Positions 48,310-58,562 are shown, numbered from the stretch's first letter. The stretch is DNA of 64,000 nucleotides from Thermococcus sp. JdFR-02 (GCA_002009975.1 MTLP01000007.1:1-64000), one strand, 5' to 3'. A program made the numbers and translations. The notes: generated from the sequence alone by a model not told the origin.

Positions 48310-49083
48310 TCACTCTAAAAGTTTTTCAATTTCCTCTTTTAGCTTTTCAATCTTTTCTTTAAGCTCTTCGAACTTTATCTTGTAAGGCTCAAGTTCTTCA
48401 ACCTTCTTTGCCAACTCTTCTTTCTCTTGCATTAACTTTTCTCTCTCACTTTCAAGTGCTTGTAGCTCCATGAGCTTAACTTTTGCTTGTGTTAGTTCTT
48501 TTTCAAGTTCTTTCTTCTCCTTTTTTACTTTTTCAAGCTCTGCTTTTATTTTATCTAGCTCTTCTTTTAGTCTCTCAATTTCTTCTTTTGCTTTTTCAGC
48601 TTCAGCCAAACTTATTGTTTCCTTCATCTTCTCAAGCTCTGCTTTAACTTGCTCATATTCGGCTTTAAGCTTCTCGTATTCACTCATTAGCTTTTCATAC
48701 TCTTCTTTTGCAATCATATCTTTTAAGCCACCTTTTTCTATTGCTTCTATTGTTTTGATTAGCTCATTAAGCTTTCCTTGCTTTATTAGCTCGTAGGTTT
48801 CTCTAACTAACTGCCCAGCTTTGCTCTCTCCTTTCAGGTGCTTTCTAATTGTTTGCTCAGTTCTTCCAAGCTCTCTTGCAATCTCACTTGTTGCCATTCC
48901 AGCTTTTTCTCTTGCAATCGCCCCAGCGGCAACTGCTAAACTGTCAACCCAAGTTAATCTTTCCGCTGGATCTTTTATGAGCTCAATGACCTCTGGTCTG
49001 AAGAGTGTTGCAAATAATAAGATACTCTCCAATTGGTGAATCTCTTGTCTTCCAATTGGATTTAGGGGAATCTCAATTTCCAT
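48310..49083 (-). CDS. HTH plus long coiled-coil protein
   Basis: 257 residues. The N-terminal region (1-90) contains a helix-turn-helix 'MATSEIARELGRTEQTIRKH' (63-82); from about 105 to the end there is a nearly unbroken coiled coil of E/K/L heptads. ATG 49083 has GGGGGTGAG. It follows the KaiC-like ATPase gene by 12 bases on the same strand, so the two likely act together, perhaps as an ATPase with a DNA-binding or scaffolding partner. Family otherwise unrecognised. Confidence 0.8.
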   Translation of the reverse strand: MEIEIPLNPIGRQEIHQLESILLFATLFRPEVIELIKDPAERLTWVDSLAVAAGAIAREKAGMATSEIARELGRTEQTIRKHLKGESKAGQLVRETYELIKQGKLNELIKTIEAIEKGGLKDMIAKEEYEKLMSEYEKLKAEYEQVKAELEKMKETISLAEAEKAKEEIERLKEELDKIKAELEKVKKEKKELEKELTQAKVKLMELQALESEREKLMQEKEELAKKVEELEPYKIKFEELKEKIEKLKEEIEKLLE

Positions 49084-49095
49084 TTTCTCACCCCC

Positions 49096-49821
49096 TTACA
49101 CCTTCAACACTTTGTCAGGGTAAACAACTATTCCTTTATCGGTAATATCGAATGGATGTCTCCTCATTGAGTGAGAAGTTCCCCTCATCTTCCACACAAT
49201 TAATGAACGTTTCAATTCTCCCCCAATTTCGTCTAAATCTAGTCTAATAATCCCATCTACTCCATGTTCAACTCCAGGTCCTCCAAATCCTCTCTCACCA
49301 ACACTAATTTGGCTTACAAAGATTGATGTACATCCCGTTCCGGCAAGGACTCTCTTTAGTTGGAGTATTATACTCCTTGCCATTGCAGGTTTGTTTATGT
49401 AAAGTGTTGTGACTGAATCAACGACAACCCTTTTAGCGCCTATATCTTTAATAGCTTGCCTCAAAACATCAATAAACTCTCTAATATCTGTTAAATCATG
49501 GACTATGTATTTTTCGTATTCTTTTGACTTTCCTATTCCTGCTGTAAAAGCATCAACCATTGCAAATAATCCCTCTTCTTCGTATTTTTTAACATCCCAG
49601 CCAAATTGAGACATGTTTTGTCTAACCTGAACTGGATGTTCTTCTAATGCGACATAAATCCCTGGCTCTTCCATTTGAAGACCATTCCATAGGAACTGTT
49701 GTGAGAATATTGTCTTTCCTGTACCCGGTCCACCACTTAATAAAACAACATTTCTCTCTGGGATTCCTCCATATAGGATTTCATCCATCCCGGGAATCCC
49801 AGTTTTTACTCTCTTTATCAC
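49096..49821 (-). CDS. KaiC-like RecA-superfamily ATPase
   Basis: 241 residues from GTG 49821 with GGAGGTGAT. Single RecA-like domain: '[20 protein letters not shown]' near 7-26, Walker A 'GGPGTGKT' near 30-37, catalytic Glu pair in 'YVALEEHP' near 56, Walker B '[11 protein letters not shown]' near 134. Single-domain KaiC homologues are frequent in Thermococcales, with signalling rather than clock roles assumed. Operon with the HTH/coiled-coil gene. Confidence 0.9.
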   Translation of the reverse strand: MIKRVKTGIPGMDEILYGGIPERNVVLLSGGPGTGKTIFSQQFLWNGLQMEEPGIYVALEEHPVQVRQNMSQFGWDVKKYEEEGLFAMVDAFTAGIGKSKEYEKYIVHDLTDIREFIDVLRQAIKDIGAKRVVVDSVTTLYINKPAMARSIILQLKRVLAGTGCTSIFVSQISVGERGFGGPGVEHGVDGIIRLDLDEIGGELKRSLIVWKMRGTSHSMRRHPFDITDKGIVVYPDKVLKV

Positions 49822-49933
49822 TTATATCACCTCCTTCTTTGAGAAAAGTGATTTTAGCTTAATCACAGAAGTAGCAGGTTTTAATTACCAAAAGGTATTA
49901 TAATTTCTGGGTATATAAATTTTATGCTGGACT

Positions 49934-50431
49934 TTATTTCCGATGCCGCCTTATGAACTCTCCAATGTCCGTTATGTTCTCTATGAAAACTTTTTTCCTC
50001 GGCTGTATCCTCCCAATTCCCAGAATTGTCCAATTTTCATCTAAAATGACGAGCTTTCTTGTTCCTTCCCATTTATATTCTTTGATGCCTTCTCTTGGGA
50101 TATCCTTTCCAGTTGTAAACAAAAAAGCTGAACGAGGTTTTAAAATAGCGTAATTTTTGCTTATATCAACAAAATAGAAGAACTCGACGTTTGGATAAAA
50201 CCTTTCAACCAAGTTCTTGTCAGTTTTAATTGTCCCGACAAATGTGCCAAAAGAGTAAGGCTTGAGCTTCAAATTTTCAATCTCTTTCCAAACTCTCTCA
50301 TTCACAGCATAAACGTCTTTAAACTTCCCTTCAACTATTCCAAAAAATTCATGTTTAAGCTCGCCATATTTTTCCGCTTCCCTTAGAATTAGGTCAAATT
50401 CATGCGAGGAAACCCTTCTATATCTCAGCAT
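49934..50431 (-). CDS. PUA-domain protein, Nip7-like
   Basis: 165 residues from ATG 50431 (GGTGAG upstream). N-terminal pre-PUA domain (1-90) and C-terminal PUA domain ('[20 protein letters not shown]' near 98-117, '[11 protein letters not shown]'), matching the archaeal Nip7/pre-PUA group that binds RNA in ribosome biogenesis. Overlaps the upstream cysteine-cluster gene by 14 bases. Confidence 0.8.
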   Translation of the reverse strand: MLRYRRVSSHEFDLILREAEKYGELKHEFFGIVEGKFKDVYAVNERVWKEIENLKLKPYSFGTFVGTIKTDKNLVERFYPNVEFFYFVDISKNYAILKPRSAFLFTTGKDIPREGIKEYKWEGTRKLVILDENWTILGIGRIQPRKKVFIENITDIGEFIRRHRK

Positions 50432-50930
50432 TGCTCTCACCATTAATTAAATCAACAAACCCTTCTAAATTACTTTTATCAAATTCCTCTTTAAACTTTA
50501 GTCCTAATTCTGCTATTTCCTCTCTTGTGATTGTTTTGCCTTTTCCAATTCCAGGGCAGCTTTCGTCATAGTAAAGCCAAAGCTTTTGACCTTTATATTC
50601 AAAAGACTCTTCCCCTTCAATACCTAAGGGCTTGTGAGAAACCATAAAAGGGTAGATTTGGCAGATTAATGGATTATAGTCATGAATTTTACATTTCCCA
50701 CTCTCTGGGTCATGGAAAATGCAACCTAGATCCCATTCCCTATAGGCTAAAATAAACCTAATTTGCTCATTTTCAGTAGTTAGCACTACAAAATCCTGTG
50801 GATCGTGGTGTTTAGCTATTCGCTTTATATCATAGAGAGTTAAATAAATGAACCTCCCCCTGCAGCAATCTAAACAAAACTTGCACTCAAAGGCTATATC
50901 ATCCTTAAGTGGTTTTGGTTTGAATCTCAC
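50418..50930 (-). CDS. YkgJ-family cysteine cluster protein
   Basis: 170 residues from GTG 50930 (GGTGAT). The metal-binding cysteines '[12 protein letters not shown]' (15-26), 'DLGCIF' and '[18 protein letters not shown]' and the final '[10 protein letters not shown]' match the YkgJ/UPF0153 family, which likely binds zinc or an Fe-S cluster. Function unknown. Coupled to the PUA-domain gene. Confidence 0.85.
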   Translation of the reverse strand: MRFKPKPLKDDIAFECKFCLDCCRGRFIYLTLYDIKRIAKHHDPQDFVVLTTENEQIRFILAYREWDLGCIFHDPESGKCKIHDYNPLICQIYPFMVSHKPLGIEGEESFEYKGQKLWLYYDESCPGIGKGKTITREEIAELGLKFKEEFDKSNLEGFVDLINGESNAEI

Positions 50931-50981
50931 ACAATCACCTCACCAGATTAATAAGGATACCAGCTTAAAGCATGCCCCTCC

Positions 50982-51356
50982 TTAGTGATTTAACATTATC
51001 TTTATCAATTTATATAACAATATGCCAATAGCAAATCCAGCGAGATCAAAAGTAAGCACTGCAAAGGCTATAACACCTGTGCCTTCCGCAACAGCCTCTG
51101 GTGGAACTTGATGTAGCCAGCCCATAATACCTGACCAAAGGGATACAGTGATCCAGGAACCAAATACAGAAAAGATAGAAAACTCTATGAGCGGCATCTT
51201 TATTTTTAAAAGAAAGAAGAATGTCATCAGAGAAACCCACAGAATGGGAATTATGAATATCATAACTCCCTCAGCTTTAGTCCAAAATGGCAAATAAAAC
51301 CAACCAATGCTTGCAATAGGAAGAAAAATTAGAAAGTAGAGGAAGTGTTTTTTCAT
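50982..51356 (-). CDS. Uncharacterised four-helix membrane protein
   Basis: 124 residues from ATG 51356 (GGTGAT directly upstream, just after the preceding gene's end). Four hydrophobic helices at about 4-20, 28-50, 60-80 and 95-118. No recognised family. Last of three small orphan genes in the order 51990-52223, 51361-51936, 50982-51356. Confidence 0.65.
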   Translation of the reverse strand: MKKHFLYFLIFLPIASIGWFYLPFWTKAEGVMIFIIPILWVSLMTFFFLLKIKMPLIEFSIFSVFGSWITVSLWSGIMGWLHQVPPEAVAEGTGVIAFAVLTFDLAGFAIGILLYKLIKIMLNH

Positions 51357-51360
51357 GATA

Positions 51361-51936
51361 TCACCATTTTTTAATTCTTGTTGCATAACCATCATTGTAT
51401 CCATACTGATCAGCAACTCTGTTGTCTAAATAGTACCAATCTGGATACACTACCCATGGAGAATAATAGTAGCTTGCAATAAGCTCTTCAACTTCTTCCC
51501 AATCAACACCAACATGAGGAAAGCCCTCATCATGATGAGCTGATCCAACAACTTTTCCGTTATAGATTACCCAAAGTATTACATGATTCCTTTCAGGTGT
51601 TCCAGTAGGATGTGTCGCCATGTCATCTCCCTCTTCCCATCTCCCTCCTCCATATTCTGGTGGATCGTATATATATTGGTTATAAGCATAAACAAAGTCC
51701 CACCAACCATTACTATCGAGTACATCCTTTACTTCTTCTTTTGTTCCACCTTCCCATACTAAGTTTATGGGACCTGATCTTTTGTAACCTTCAAGCCATC
51801 CAGATGGAGAATATACTGGTTTCCATGTCCATCTTGGTAAATATGGGTAATAATTCCACCAAGGATATGGATCATTTGGCTTAACAATAACTGCAGTGGT
51901 CTGGTAGGATTTCATGGGCACTTCCATGCCAAGCAT
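51361..51936 (-). CDS. Orphan Trp/Tyr-rich protein
   Basis: 191 residues from ATG 51936; the start is uncertain. Extraordinarily aromatic: 'NDPYPWWNYYPYLPRWTWKP' near 21-40 and many W/Y later. His-rich 'GSAHHDEGFPHVGVDWEEVE' near 132-151 could bind metal or be catalytic. In-frame codons upstream read IDRRTLIKAFGVEGIKL, resembling a twin-arginine export signal but with no usual start codon, so the real start may be a non-standard ATT at 51987, or the N-terminus was lost. Family not recognised. Confidence 0.6.
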   Translation of the reverse strand: MLGMEVPMKSYQTTAVIVKPNDPYPWWNYYPYLPRWTWKPVYSPSGWLEGYKRSGPINLVWEGGTKEEVKDVLDSNGWWDFVYAYNQYIYDPPEYGGGRWEEGDDMATHPTGTPERNHVILWVIYNGKVVGSAHHDEGFPHVGVDWEEVEELIASYYYSPWVVYPDWYYLDNRVADQYGYNDGYATRIKKW

Positions 51937-51989
51937 AAGTTTAATGCCTTCAACACCAAATGCTTTTATTAAAGTTCTTCTGTCAATCT

Positions 51990-52223
51990 TTAATTTTGTA
52001 ACTTCATAAAGCTCTCACTTCCAAATTTCTTTTTCAACTCTGGGCTTATATAAATAGTTTCTTGAACAAGCTGTCCATTCTCATATTTGAGTTTCTCAAT
52101 AACCATGACGTTGTAAGTATGCTTTGCAGCCCATTCTTCCCAAGGATCACTCGAGGCAGTTGTCAACTCTATATTTGCAGCAAGAAGAAACAAACCAATC
52201 AACATTGCAAATAACTTTCTCAT
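51990..52223 (-). CDS. Small secreted protein
   Basis: 77 residues: signal peptide 'MRKLFAMLIGLFLLAANIEL' with likely cleavage after TTA-S near residue 23, then a short charged mature part. Not recognised. First gene of an orphan envelope cluster with the Trp/Tyr-rich protein and a membrane protein. The 189 bases upstream to Elp3 contain no gene I can see. Confidence 0.65.
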   Translation of the reverse strand: MRKLFAMLIGLFLLAANIELTTASSDPWEEWAAKHTYNVMVIEKLKYENGQLVQETIYISPELKKKFGSESFMKLQN

Positions 52224-52412
52224 GCTCGTCCCTCCATAAGCTTCTGCATTAGTAAATAATACTTAGTTTCTTATAAGTTTTTCTATCTATTAGTGTTAAT
52301 TTATTACATTTTTCTTTGTTATCCATAATTTACTTTTTAACTGTAACTTTATGGTGTTTTTGAGTCAAAAGAAGCTGAAGTAAAGGAGTAAACAAACTTG
52401 ATCATTAGGTAT

Positions 52413-54173
52413 TCAAATGCGCATCAAACTCTTTGCTCTTTCCAAAGTCAGCATAGGTTTATCCAGACGCTTGCTCACATAAGGTCCATCTTTTCTATAG
52501 CCAAACTTTCTGTAGTATTCTCTAACGCCAATACCACTTATAACGAGCATCTTCTTCCTATCAAATTCTTCCTTTGCTATTCTCTCAGCCTCAGCTATTA
52601 ACTCCCTTCCGTAGCCTCTATGCTGCCACTCATATTTTGGCTTTTCACCAATCGGAACCAAAGGTCCATAAACATGGAGTTCTCTGATTATAGCAGAGGG
52701 GACTCTATTTATCTCCTTCCTATGGGCTTTTTCGCTTGGAATTCTAAGCCTCAAGAAGCCAATTAAAATGTCGTTTTTAACATCTTCAAAGCTCAAAAAG
52801 ATTTCATGACCTTCGCTTGCTTCGTAATCCTCTCTTAAAAGCTTGATGTGTTCAATTTCTGGTTGAATTCCAAACTTCTGCATCATGTGTCCAACTTCTC
52901 TAAATCTAATCTCTCTCGGTCTTATTCCTTGCTTTACAAGTTCATTAAAAACTAACTGTCCCAAATTTGAGTGTTTAACTCCATCGACTATTAATTGGAC
53001 TGGAATATCCCTTTGAATTCTCATAACTCTAACCCATTTTGGAACGAACTTCATTACCTCAACAATGAGCTTTACAGCTTTTTCTGTATCGTAAGGTTTG
53101 TATTCTCCACTCTTCCACCATTGGTATAGGGTAGTGTCATCAGTCACGAGGGTTGGGTAAATCTTTAACATATCAGGTCTAAAGCGCTCATCTTCAAAAA
53201 TTGTTCTAAAAGTTCTTAAATCTCTTTCAAAGTTGCTTCCAGGTAAACCTGGCATCATGTGGTAGTTTATTTTCAATCCAGCGTCTTTTAGGATTCTTGT
53301 TGCTTCAACCACATCTTCAACTGTGTGTCCTCTTTTAACCCTTTCATAAATGAAATTGTAAACAGTTTGAACTCCCAATTCAACCCTCGTTGCTCCTAAG
53401 GCGAGCATTCTATCAACATGCTTTTCCTTTGCCCAATCTGGTCTCGTCTCGAAAGTCATTCCAATATCTCTAACTTTAGCCTTCTCATTTTTCCTTTGCA
53501 CCTCTTCAAGGTAATAATATCTCTTTGAGTGTGTTTTTTTCCAAGCCTCTTTGAACTTTTTATCCTTGAAAACGCTCTCATCTTTGTGAATTAAGATTCT
53601 CTCAAGTTTATCTTCCAGATCATCGATGTCTTTGAAGTAAACAAAATCATTCATTGCTTTCAAAGCTTCTTTAACAAACCACTCTTGATAGTCTAGATCC
53701 ACCGAAGGAAAAGTTCCTCCCATTATTATAAGCTCAACTTTGTCTACATCATGCCCTATGTCATAGAGCTGTTTTAAGCGGCGCATAACTTGTAGATATG
53801 GATGGAAAGAGCTTTGTGCTGCTCTTAAAGCCGCTGGTTCCTTTCCAGTATAGCTTTGGGGAGAACCTATTGTTGGACCTCCCGGACAGTAGATACATCT
53901 TCCATGTGGGCATGGAAAAGGTTTTGCCATAATTGCAACAATAGCAACGCCGCTAATAGTTCTTGTTGGCTTTTTCTTTAGGAAATCTTTGAAAAACTCC
54001 CTATCCTCTTTTTTCATAACTCTTAAGATGTCAGCGTTGCTTGGAATTTTGCTTAAATGGTATTTTCTCGCTACAATAACCTTAAACCTATTCAACTCTC
54101 TCCTATCTCTAATCTCACCATTTAAAACTGCTCTTGCCAACTCCTCGCAGGCTTTTTTATAAATTTCATCCAT
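52413..54173 (-). CDS. elp3: tRNA U34 carboxymethyltransferase Elp3 (radical SAM/acetyltransferase)
   Basis: 586 residues from ATG 54173 (GAGGTG). The radical SAM cluster 'CPHGRCIYC' lies near residue 90, preceded by a TRTISG segment, and the C-terminal GNAT acetyltransferase domain spans about 430-560 ('QHRGYGRELIAEAERIA' near 525, the acetyl-CoA loop). Archaeal Elp3 makes cm5U34 in tRNA from acetyl-CoA and SAM. Divergent from the Nif3-like gene. Confidence 0.95.
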   Translation of the reverse strand: MDEIYKKACEELARAVLNGEIRDRRELNRFKVIVARKYHLSKIPSNADILRVMKKEDREFFKDFLKKKPTRTISGVAIVAIMAKPFPCPHGRCIYCPGGPTIGSPQSYTGKEPAALRAAQSSFHPYLQVMRRLKQLYDIGHDVDKVELIIMGGTFPSVDLDYQEWFVKEALKAMNDFVYFKDIDDLEDKLERILIHKDESVFKDKKFKEAWKKTHSKRYYYLEEVQRKNEKAKVRDIGMTFETRPDWAKEKHVDRMLALGATRVELGVQTVYNFIYERVKRGHTVEDVVEATRILKDAGLKINYHMMPGLPGSNFERDLRTFRTIFEDERFRPDMLKIYPTLVTDDTTLYQWWKSGEYKPYDTEKAVKLIVEVMKFVPKWVRVMRIQRDIPVQLIVDGVKHSNLGQLVFNELVKQGIRPREIRFREVGHMMQKFGIQPEIEHIKLLREDYEASEGHEIFLSFEDVKNDILIGFLRLRIPSEKAHRKEINRVPSAIIRELHVYGPLVPIGEKPKYEWQHRGYGRELIAEAERIAKEEFDRKKMLVISGIGVREYYRKFGYRKDGPYVSKRLDKPMLTLERAKSLMRI

Positions 54174-54268
54174 AAATGACACCTCAATGATAGTGACTTG
54201 TTTTTAACCAAAGCGGAGATGTTTAAAAATGTTGCTTTATTGGACAAATTTGCCGAAAAATATGTATA

Positions 54269-54300
54269 TTCACTTTGTGAATTGTTCAGTGGGTGAACAA
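54269..54300. promoter_or_regulatory. Two adjacent palindromes upstream of the Nif3-like gene
   Basis: TTCAC-TTT-GTGAA (54269-54281) and TTGTTCA-GTGGG-TGAACAA (54282-54300) lie side by side between Elp3 and the Nif3-like gene; the second contains the ribosome binding site and ends one base before the ATG at 54302. They may be an operator or a hairpin that hides the ribosome binding site. Confidence 0.45.
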
Positions 54301-54301
54301 A

Positions 54302-55060
54302 ATGACCGAGCTTTACGAAATTGTTAGGTTTTTGGATGATTACTTAAATGTCAAAGAGTGGGAAGATAAATCAAGGAACGGACTTCAAGTTGAGGGAAAA
54401 AGTGAAGTAAATAAAGTAGCTTTCGCTGTAGACGCCTGTATGGAAAGCTTTGTTAGGGCAAAATCCCTAGGAGCTGATCTCTTAATAGTCCATCACGGTT
54501 TGATTTGGGGAGGAATTGAATATGTTCGCGGTTTAGTTCAAAAGAGGCTCAAGTTTTTGCTTGAAAATGAGCTAAGTCTTTATGCAGCCCATCTGCCCTT
54601 AGATGCACATCCAGAAGTTGGGAACAATGTTCAACTTTTGAAGCTCTTAGATTTAGAGCCGAAAGAACCATTTGGCTATTATCACGGTGTTCCAATAGGT
54701 TACGTCGGCTATTTTGAAGAGCCAAAACCTTTGCCATTAGTTGCTCAAATACTGGTGGAAAAGCTAAAGACAGATTACGTTAAAGCCTATGAGTTTGGAA
54801 AGCAAGAAATAGAAAGTGTTGGTGTTGTTAGTGGTGGAGCAAGCTTTGCAGCTGCAGAAGCTGTAGAAAAGGGATTAGATTTATTTATAACTGGAGAATT
54901 TGAGCATGAAGCATACCACGTCGCAAAAGAAGGGAATCTCAACATTATTTCGGCGGGGCATTATGCAAGCGAGACTTTAGGCGTAAAAGCGTTAATGCCG
55001 TTAATAAGGGAAAAATTTGAAGTGAAAACTGTGTTTATAGATCTTCCAACAGGGTTGTGA
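54302..55060 (+). CDS. Nif3-like dinuclear metal centre protein
   Basis: 252 residues from ATG 54302. The Nif3/DUF34 signatures are present: 'KSRNGLQVEG' near 22, 'LIVHHGLIWGG' near 63 (metal His), 'AAHLPLDAHPEVGNN' near 97, 'GGASFAAAEAVEKGLDLFIT' near 180 and 'GHYASETLG' near 222. Widespread family whose role (possibly damage-repair hydrolase) is unsettled. Palindromes overlap its ribosome binding site. Confidence 0.9.
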   Translation: MTELYEIVRFLDDYLNVKEWEDKSRNGLQVEGKSEVNKVAFAVDACMESFVRAKSLGADLLIVHHGLIWGGIEYVRGLVQKRLKFLLENELSLYAAHLPLDAHPEVGNNVQLLKLLDLEPKEPFGYYHGVPIGYVGYFEEPKPLPLVAQILVEKLKTDYVKAYEFGKQEIESVGVVSGGASFAAAEAVEKGLDLFITGEFEHEAYHVAKEGNLNIISAGHYASETLGVKALMPLIREKFEVKTVFIDLPTGL

Positions 55061-55070
55061 TTTTTGACTT

Positions 55071-55447
55071 CTATTTCTTTACCAAATATCTCTCTATTAG
55101 TTCTACAGCTTTTTCTGGCTTTACAAGGCTAACTTCCATTTTAAGCTCGCTTTCAATAAAATCTCTAACCCAACTATTTTTTAGTGGATCGCTTTTAAAG
55201 GGATAAATAAGGATTAATCTTTTAAAGCCAGCACGATGAGCTTTTAAAGCATTGTATAGCACTCTTTGCTTTATCCACTTGTAAGAATTCTCAAATTCAA
55301 TTGCAAGTATCTTTTCTTCATCCTTTCCAAGAATAACCAAATCTATCCTTGCCCCATCTTCTGTATAAAACTCCTTATAGCTCTTAAGCCCCTTATGTTG
55401 CACTGAGCCTTTATCTCTCTCAAGAGGGTTTTAACTTTGATTTTCAT
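55071..55447 (-). pseudogene. PDDEXK-nuclease-like protein with probable frameshift
   Basis: A frame opening at ATG 55447 with a perfect AAGGAGGC site reads MKIKVKTLLREIKAQ, then is cut off by a stop; a second frame from GTG 55403 (no good ribosome binding site) continues for 110 residues. Joining them needs a -1 or +2 shift near 55385-55405, close to a GGGG run. The long part has 'DGARIDLVILG' and 'EEKILAIEFENS', the Asp and ExE of restriction-endonuclease-like folds. Sequencing error, pseudogene or programmed shift are all possible. Convergent with the Nif3-like gene. Confidence 0.55.
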
Positions 55448-55475
55448 GCCTCCTTAAAAAAGAGAAGTAAAAAAA

Positions 55476-58205
55476 TCAGGCAATTTTCTTTTTAAGCTCT
55501 TCTAAGGCTTCTTTTGCTTTTAAGATATTCTTTATCTTTCCTTGAGCTAAATCTTTCTTTCCTCCACCGCCGCCGCCAGCTATTGAGGTTATAATCCTTA
55601 TTAGTTCACCAGCTTTGAAAGGTAGTTCATCTCCGACAACGACTACTACCGCATTTGTGTCTTCACTTATTACTGCAATTATTCTATTTGGCTTCTTTAA
55701 CTTAAGTGCGGCTTCTCTTAAGTGGTCTAGGTCTCCTTCAACGACATCGCCAATAAATTCAATGTTTCCAATCCTCTCTACTTTGCTTTCAAGCTCATAA
55801 ACCAATAGCTTTGCTAATTCCTTCTTTAGATTTTCAACTTCCTTCCGTGCCTTTTTCCATTCTTCGAAGAACTTTTGAGCAGTTTCTGGGAGCTTTTCAG
55901 GTGGAACTCTAAATACCTCACTTGTCTTCTTTAGTATTGCCTCGCTCTCTTGCATCCATTTAATTGCTGCTTCTCCACATGCAAATATTATCCTCTCAAC
56001 ACCATCTTGTATCCTCTCAGTTCTTAAAATCTTTATTGGACCTATTAAGCCTGTATTTGACAAGTGCGTTCCACCACAAGCCTGAACATCCCAATCTTCT
56101 ATTTTAAGCACTCTAATAACTTTTCCTGGAACTACTCCACCTTGGTAAAGTCTAAAGCCATACTTTTGCTCTGCTTCAGTTCTTGGAAGCCACTCCCATT
56201 TAACGTTTCTATTCTCCATTACGATTTGATTTGCCAAATGCTCAATTTTTCTAAGCTCTTCTTCACTGATACGTTTGTAGTGAGATACATCTAGCCTTGC
56301 CCACTCCGTAGTTAGTTGTGAACCTGCTTGCCAAACATGCTTTCCGAGAACTCTGACCAGGGCTCCCATTAGGACATGAGTTCCCGTGTGATGCCTCATG
56401 TGCTGGATTCTTCTATTCCAATCAATCTTCCCGTGAACTTCTTGACCTTCTTTGAACTTCTCGGGATTTTCAACTTTGTGAATAATCACCTTTCCAACTT
56501 TTTGCACATCTAAGACTTTAACTCCCTCTATTTCACCTAAATCGCAAGGTTGTCCTCCACCTTCTGGATAAAATGCTGTTTGGTCTAAGATGAGCCAATC
56601 ATCGATTATCTTAAGCACCTTTGCATTGAACTCTTTCATAAATGGATCCTCATAATAAAGGGTCCTTGTATCTGGTAAATCTTTGAGAAGCTCAAAGTCT
56701 ATGAGTTTTTCTTCTTTTTCTGCTTCCTCTAAACTCTTCTCAGCTTCTTTGGCAACTAATGTGTAGAAGTTGTCTGGAACGTGAACTTTCACACCTTCTT
56801 TCTCGGCGACTTCTTTAACTATTTCTGGGGTTAAACCATGGCTTTCATAGAATAAAATAAGCTGTTCAAGTGGAATTTCGCTTTTTCCTTCTTTCTTAAG
56901 TTTTTCAACGTTCCTTCTAACTAAGTTTGTCCCTCTCTTTAGCGTTTCGAAATATCTCTTTTCCTCGACATTTATCATGTCTAGAACAACATCTTCCATC
57001 TCTTTGAATTCTGGGAAAGTCTTGTGAAGAGCTTTAATGTGCATTGCAACTATCTCAGCTAGAGGAACCTCTAATCCAAGTTCCCTTAGATGCCTAATGC
57101 TCTTTCTAATTAAGAGTCTTGCCAAATAGCCAGCTTTAACGTTGGAAGGGACAACCCCATCAGCCAGCATGAAAGTCAAAGCCTTTGTGTGATCTGCTAT
57201 AGCATATATTAGCTCATAAGGTCTCACTAAGCTCTCAAGTTCTTCCATACTAATATCTACTCTCTTTGCAACTTCTCTTCTTAGTATTTTCAAATCTCCC
57301 ATGTCTTCGATGTCAAACATTCCAGCTAAGCGGGAATTTTCCATTAAAATTCTTTCGTCTATATTATCTATACCCGCCATTTTCTTTAATGGCTCAACTA
57401 CATAACCTAAAACAGCATCATATGCTGTAGGTGTCCCTTGGCTCATCCAGACTAAACGTTCAAGTCCATAGCCGGTATCAACGACTTTTGTATCCATTGG
57501 TATGTATTTGTCGCCTTTAATCTCAACAATTTGTGAAGGATCAGCATTTTCTGGGGCTTTCTTATACTGCATAAAGACCAATGTTGCAACTTCTAAACCT
57601 TTATACAATACCTCAAAAGCTGGTCCAGCATTTCCTCCTCCTGCCCATGGGTTTTCCTTAAAGGTTATCTCCTCTCCTTTCATTCCTAAGTCTTTAGTAA
57701 AGAATTCATAAGCGTACTTTACAGTCTCGTCCATCCAATATATTGGTTTTCCGGGGTAATTAAAGGCATGATGAGCCATCATTTCGAAGATCGTGAAGTG
57801 CCTACCTGTTATTCCAACATTGTCAATGTCTGTAAATCTAATTGAAGGCTGAGAAATCGTTAAGGGATTTGCTGGTGGGTCAGCTTCTCCCGTGATTACC
57901 CATGGTTGAAAGTCCATAATTGAAGCTCCTACTAACAAGACGTCATCTCTCCATCTTGGTAAAACCGGATAGCGTTTTACTCTACCATGATTGTGCCTTT
58001 CAAAGAAGCTTAAGAACTTTTCACGCATCTCTTCTAATGTGTATTTTTTCGGAATCCCTGGTTTTCCGATGAATTGGTATTCATCACAAGGTGGATCTCC
58101 ACAGGTCTCTCTATCGGGATCTAATGTCCAAAAGGGTTTGCCACAAACTTTACATGTCTTTCTTACCCATCCTTCCTCTTTGAACATTCTTGTTGACATG
58201 TCCAT
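55476..58205 (-). CDS. alaS: Alanyl-tRNA synthetase
   Basis: 909 residues from ATG 58205 (GGTGAGAG; ATG two codons later is an alternative). Archaeal AlaRS layout: N-terminal zinc-binding '[20 protein letters not shown]' start, aminoacylation domain with '[20 protein letters not shown]' near 135, editing domain with '[15 protein letters not shown]' near 595 and 'QACGGTH' near 690, and a C-terminal glycine run with 'GGGGGGKK' near 883. Monocistronic; frameshifted small gene follows. Confidence 0.96.
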   Translation of the reverse strand: MDMSTRMFKEEGWVRKTCKVCGKPFWTLDPDRETCGDPPCDEYQFIGKPGIPKKYTLEEMREKFLSFFERHNHGRVKRYPVLPRWRDDVLLVGASIMDFQPWVITGEADPPANPLTISQPSIRFTDIDNVGITGRHFTIFEMMAHHAFNYPGKPIYWMDETVKYAYEFFTKDLGMKGEEITFKENPWAGGGNAGPAFEVLYKGLEVATLVFMQYKKAPENADPSQIVEIKGDKYIPMDTKVVDTGYGLERLVWMSQGTPTAYDAVLGYVVEPLKKMAGIDNIDERILMENSRLAGMFDIEDMGDLKILRREVAKRVDISMEELESLVRPYELIYAIADHTKALTFMLADGVVPSNVKAGYLARLLIRKSIRHLRELGLEVPLAEIVAMHIKALHKTFPEFKEMEDVVLDMINVEEKRYFETLKRGTNLVRRNVEKLKKEGKSEIPLEQLILFYESHGLTPEIVKEVAEKEGVKVHVPDNFYTLVAKEAEKSLEEAEKEEKLIDFELLKDLPDTRTLYYEDPFMKEFNAKVLKIIDDWLILDQTAFYPEGGGQPCDLGEIEGVKVLDVQKVGKVIIHKVENPEKFKEGQEVHGKIDWNRRIQHMRHHTGTHVLMGALVRVLGKHVWQAGSQLTTEWARLDVSHYKRISEEELRKIEHLANQIVMENRNVKWEWLPRTEAEQKYGFRLYQGGVVPGKVIRVLKIEDWDVQACGGTHLSNTGLIGPIKILRTERIQDGVERIIFACGEAAIKWMQESEAILKKTSEVFRVPPEKLPETAQKFFEEWKKARKEVENLKKELAKLLVYELESKVERIGNIEFIGDVVEGDLDHLREAALKLKKPNRIIAVISEDTNAVVVVVGDELPFKAGELIRIITSIAGGGGGGKKDLAQGKIKNILKAKEALEELKKKIA

Positions 58206-58287
58206 TCTCTCACCTTCTTTATGATTAAAGTTCACAGAATAAAAAGCATTCGCTTAGTAAAAGAAAGCACATTCACATATAAATATG

Positions 58288-58554
58288 TCACTTTTCATCT
58301 TCCTCGTTTATTATGACAATTGGAAGCTTTATCTTCTTTATAGCCTCTATTAGTTGTTCATAACTTTTCTGAATCCTACTGAGCTTATATCTCAAGTTTT
58401 CATTTTCTATCGCTAAGCTATTTACTTCTTCAGTTTTTGTCCTTATCTGTGCCTTCAGTTCTATTATCTGCTCTTCAGGTTCAATAACAGAACGCTCAAG
58501 CCTGTCAATTTCTTCATACAAATCTCTACAAACTTTTCTCTTTAAACTTTCCAT
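58288..58554 (-). CDS. Small coiled-coil protein
   Basis: 88 residues from ATG 58554 with GGTG upstream. Residues 8-70 form a coiled coil rich in E/I/L; the end 'KLPIVIINEEDEK' looks like a beta strand. Family not recognised. The C/D box sRNA at 58563-58620 on the same strand abuts it, its 3' end overlapping the ribosome binding site, like the arrangement at 8038-8110. Confidence 0.6.
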   Translation of the reverse strand: MESLKRKVCRDLYEEIDRLERSVIEPEEQIIELKAQIRTKTEEVNSLAIENENLRYKLSRIQKSYEQLIEAIKKIKLPIVIINEEDEK

Positions 58555-58562
58555 TTTTAACA

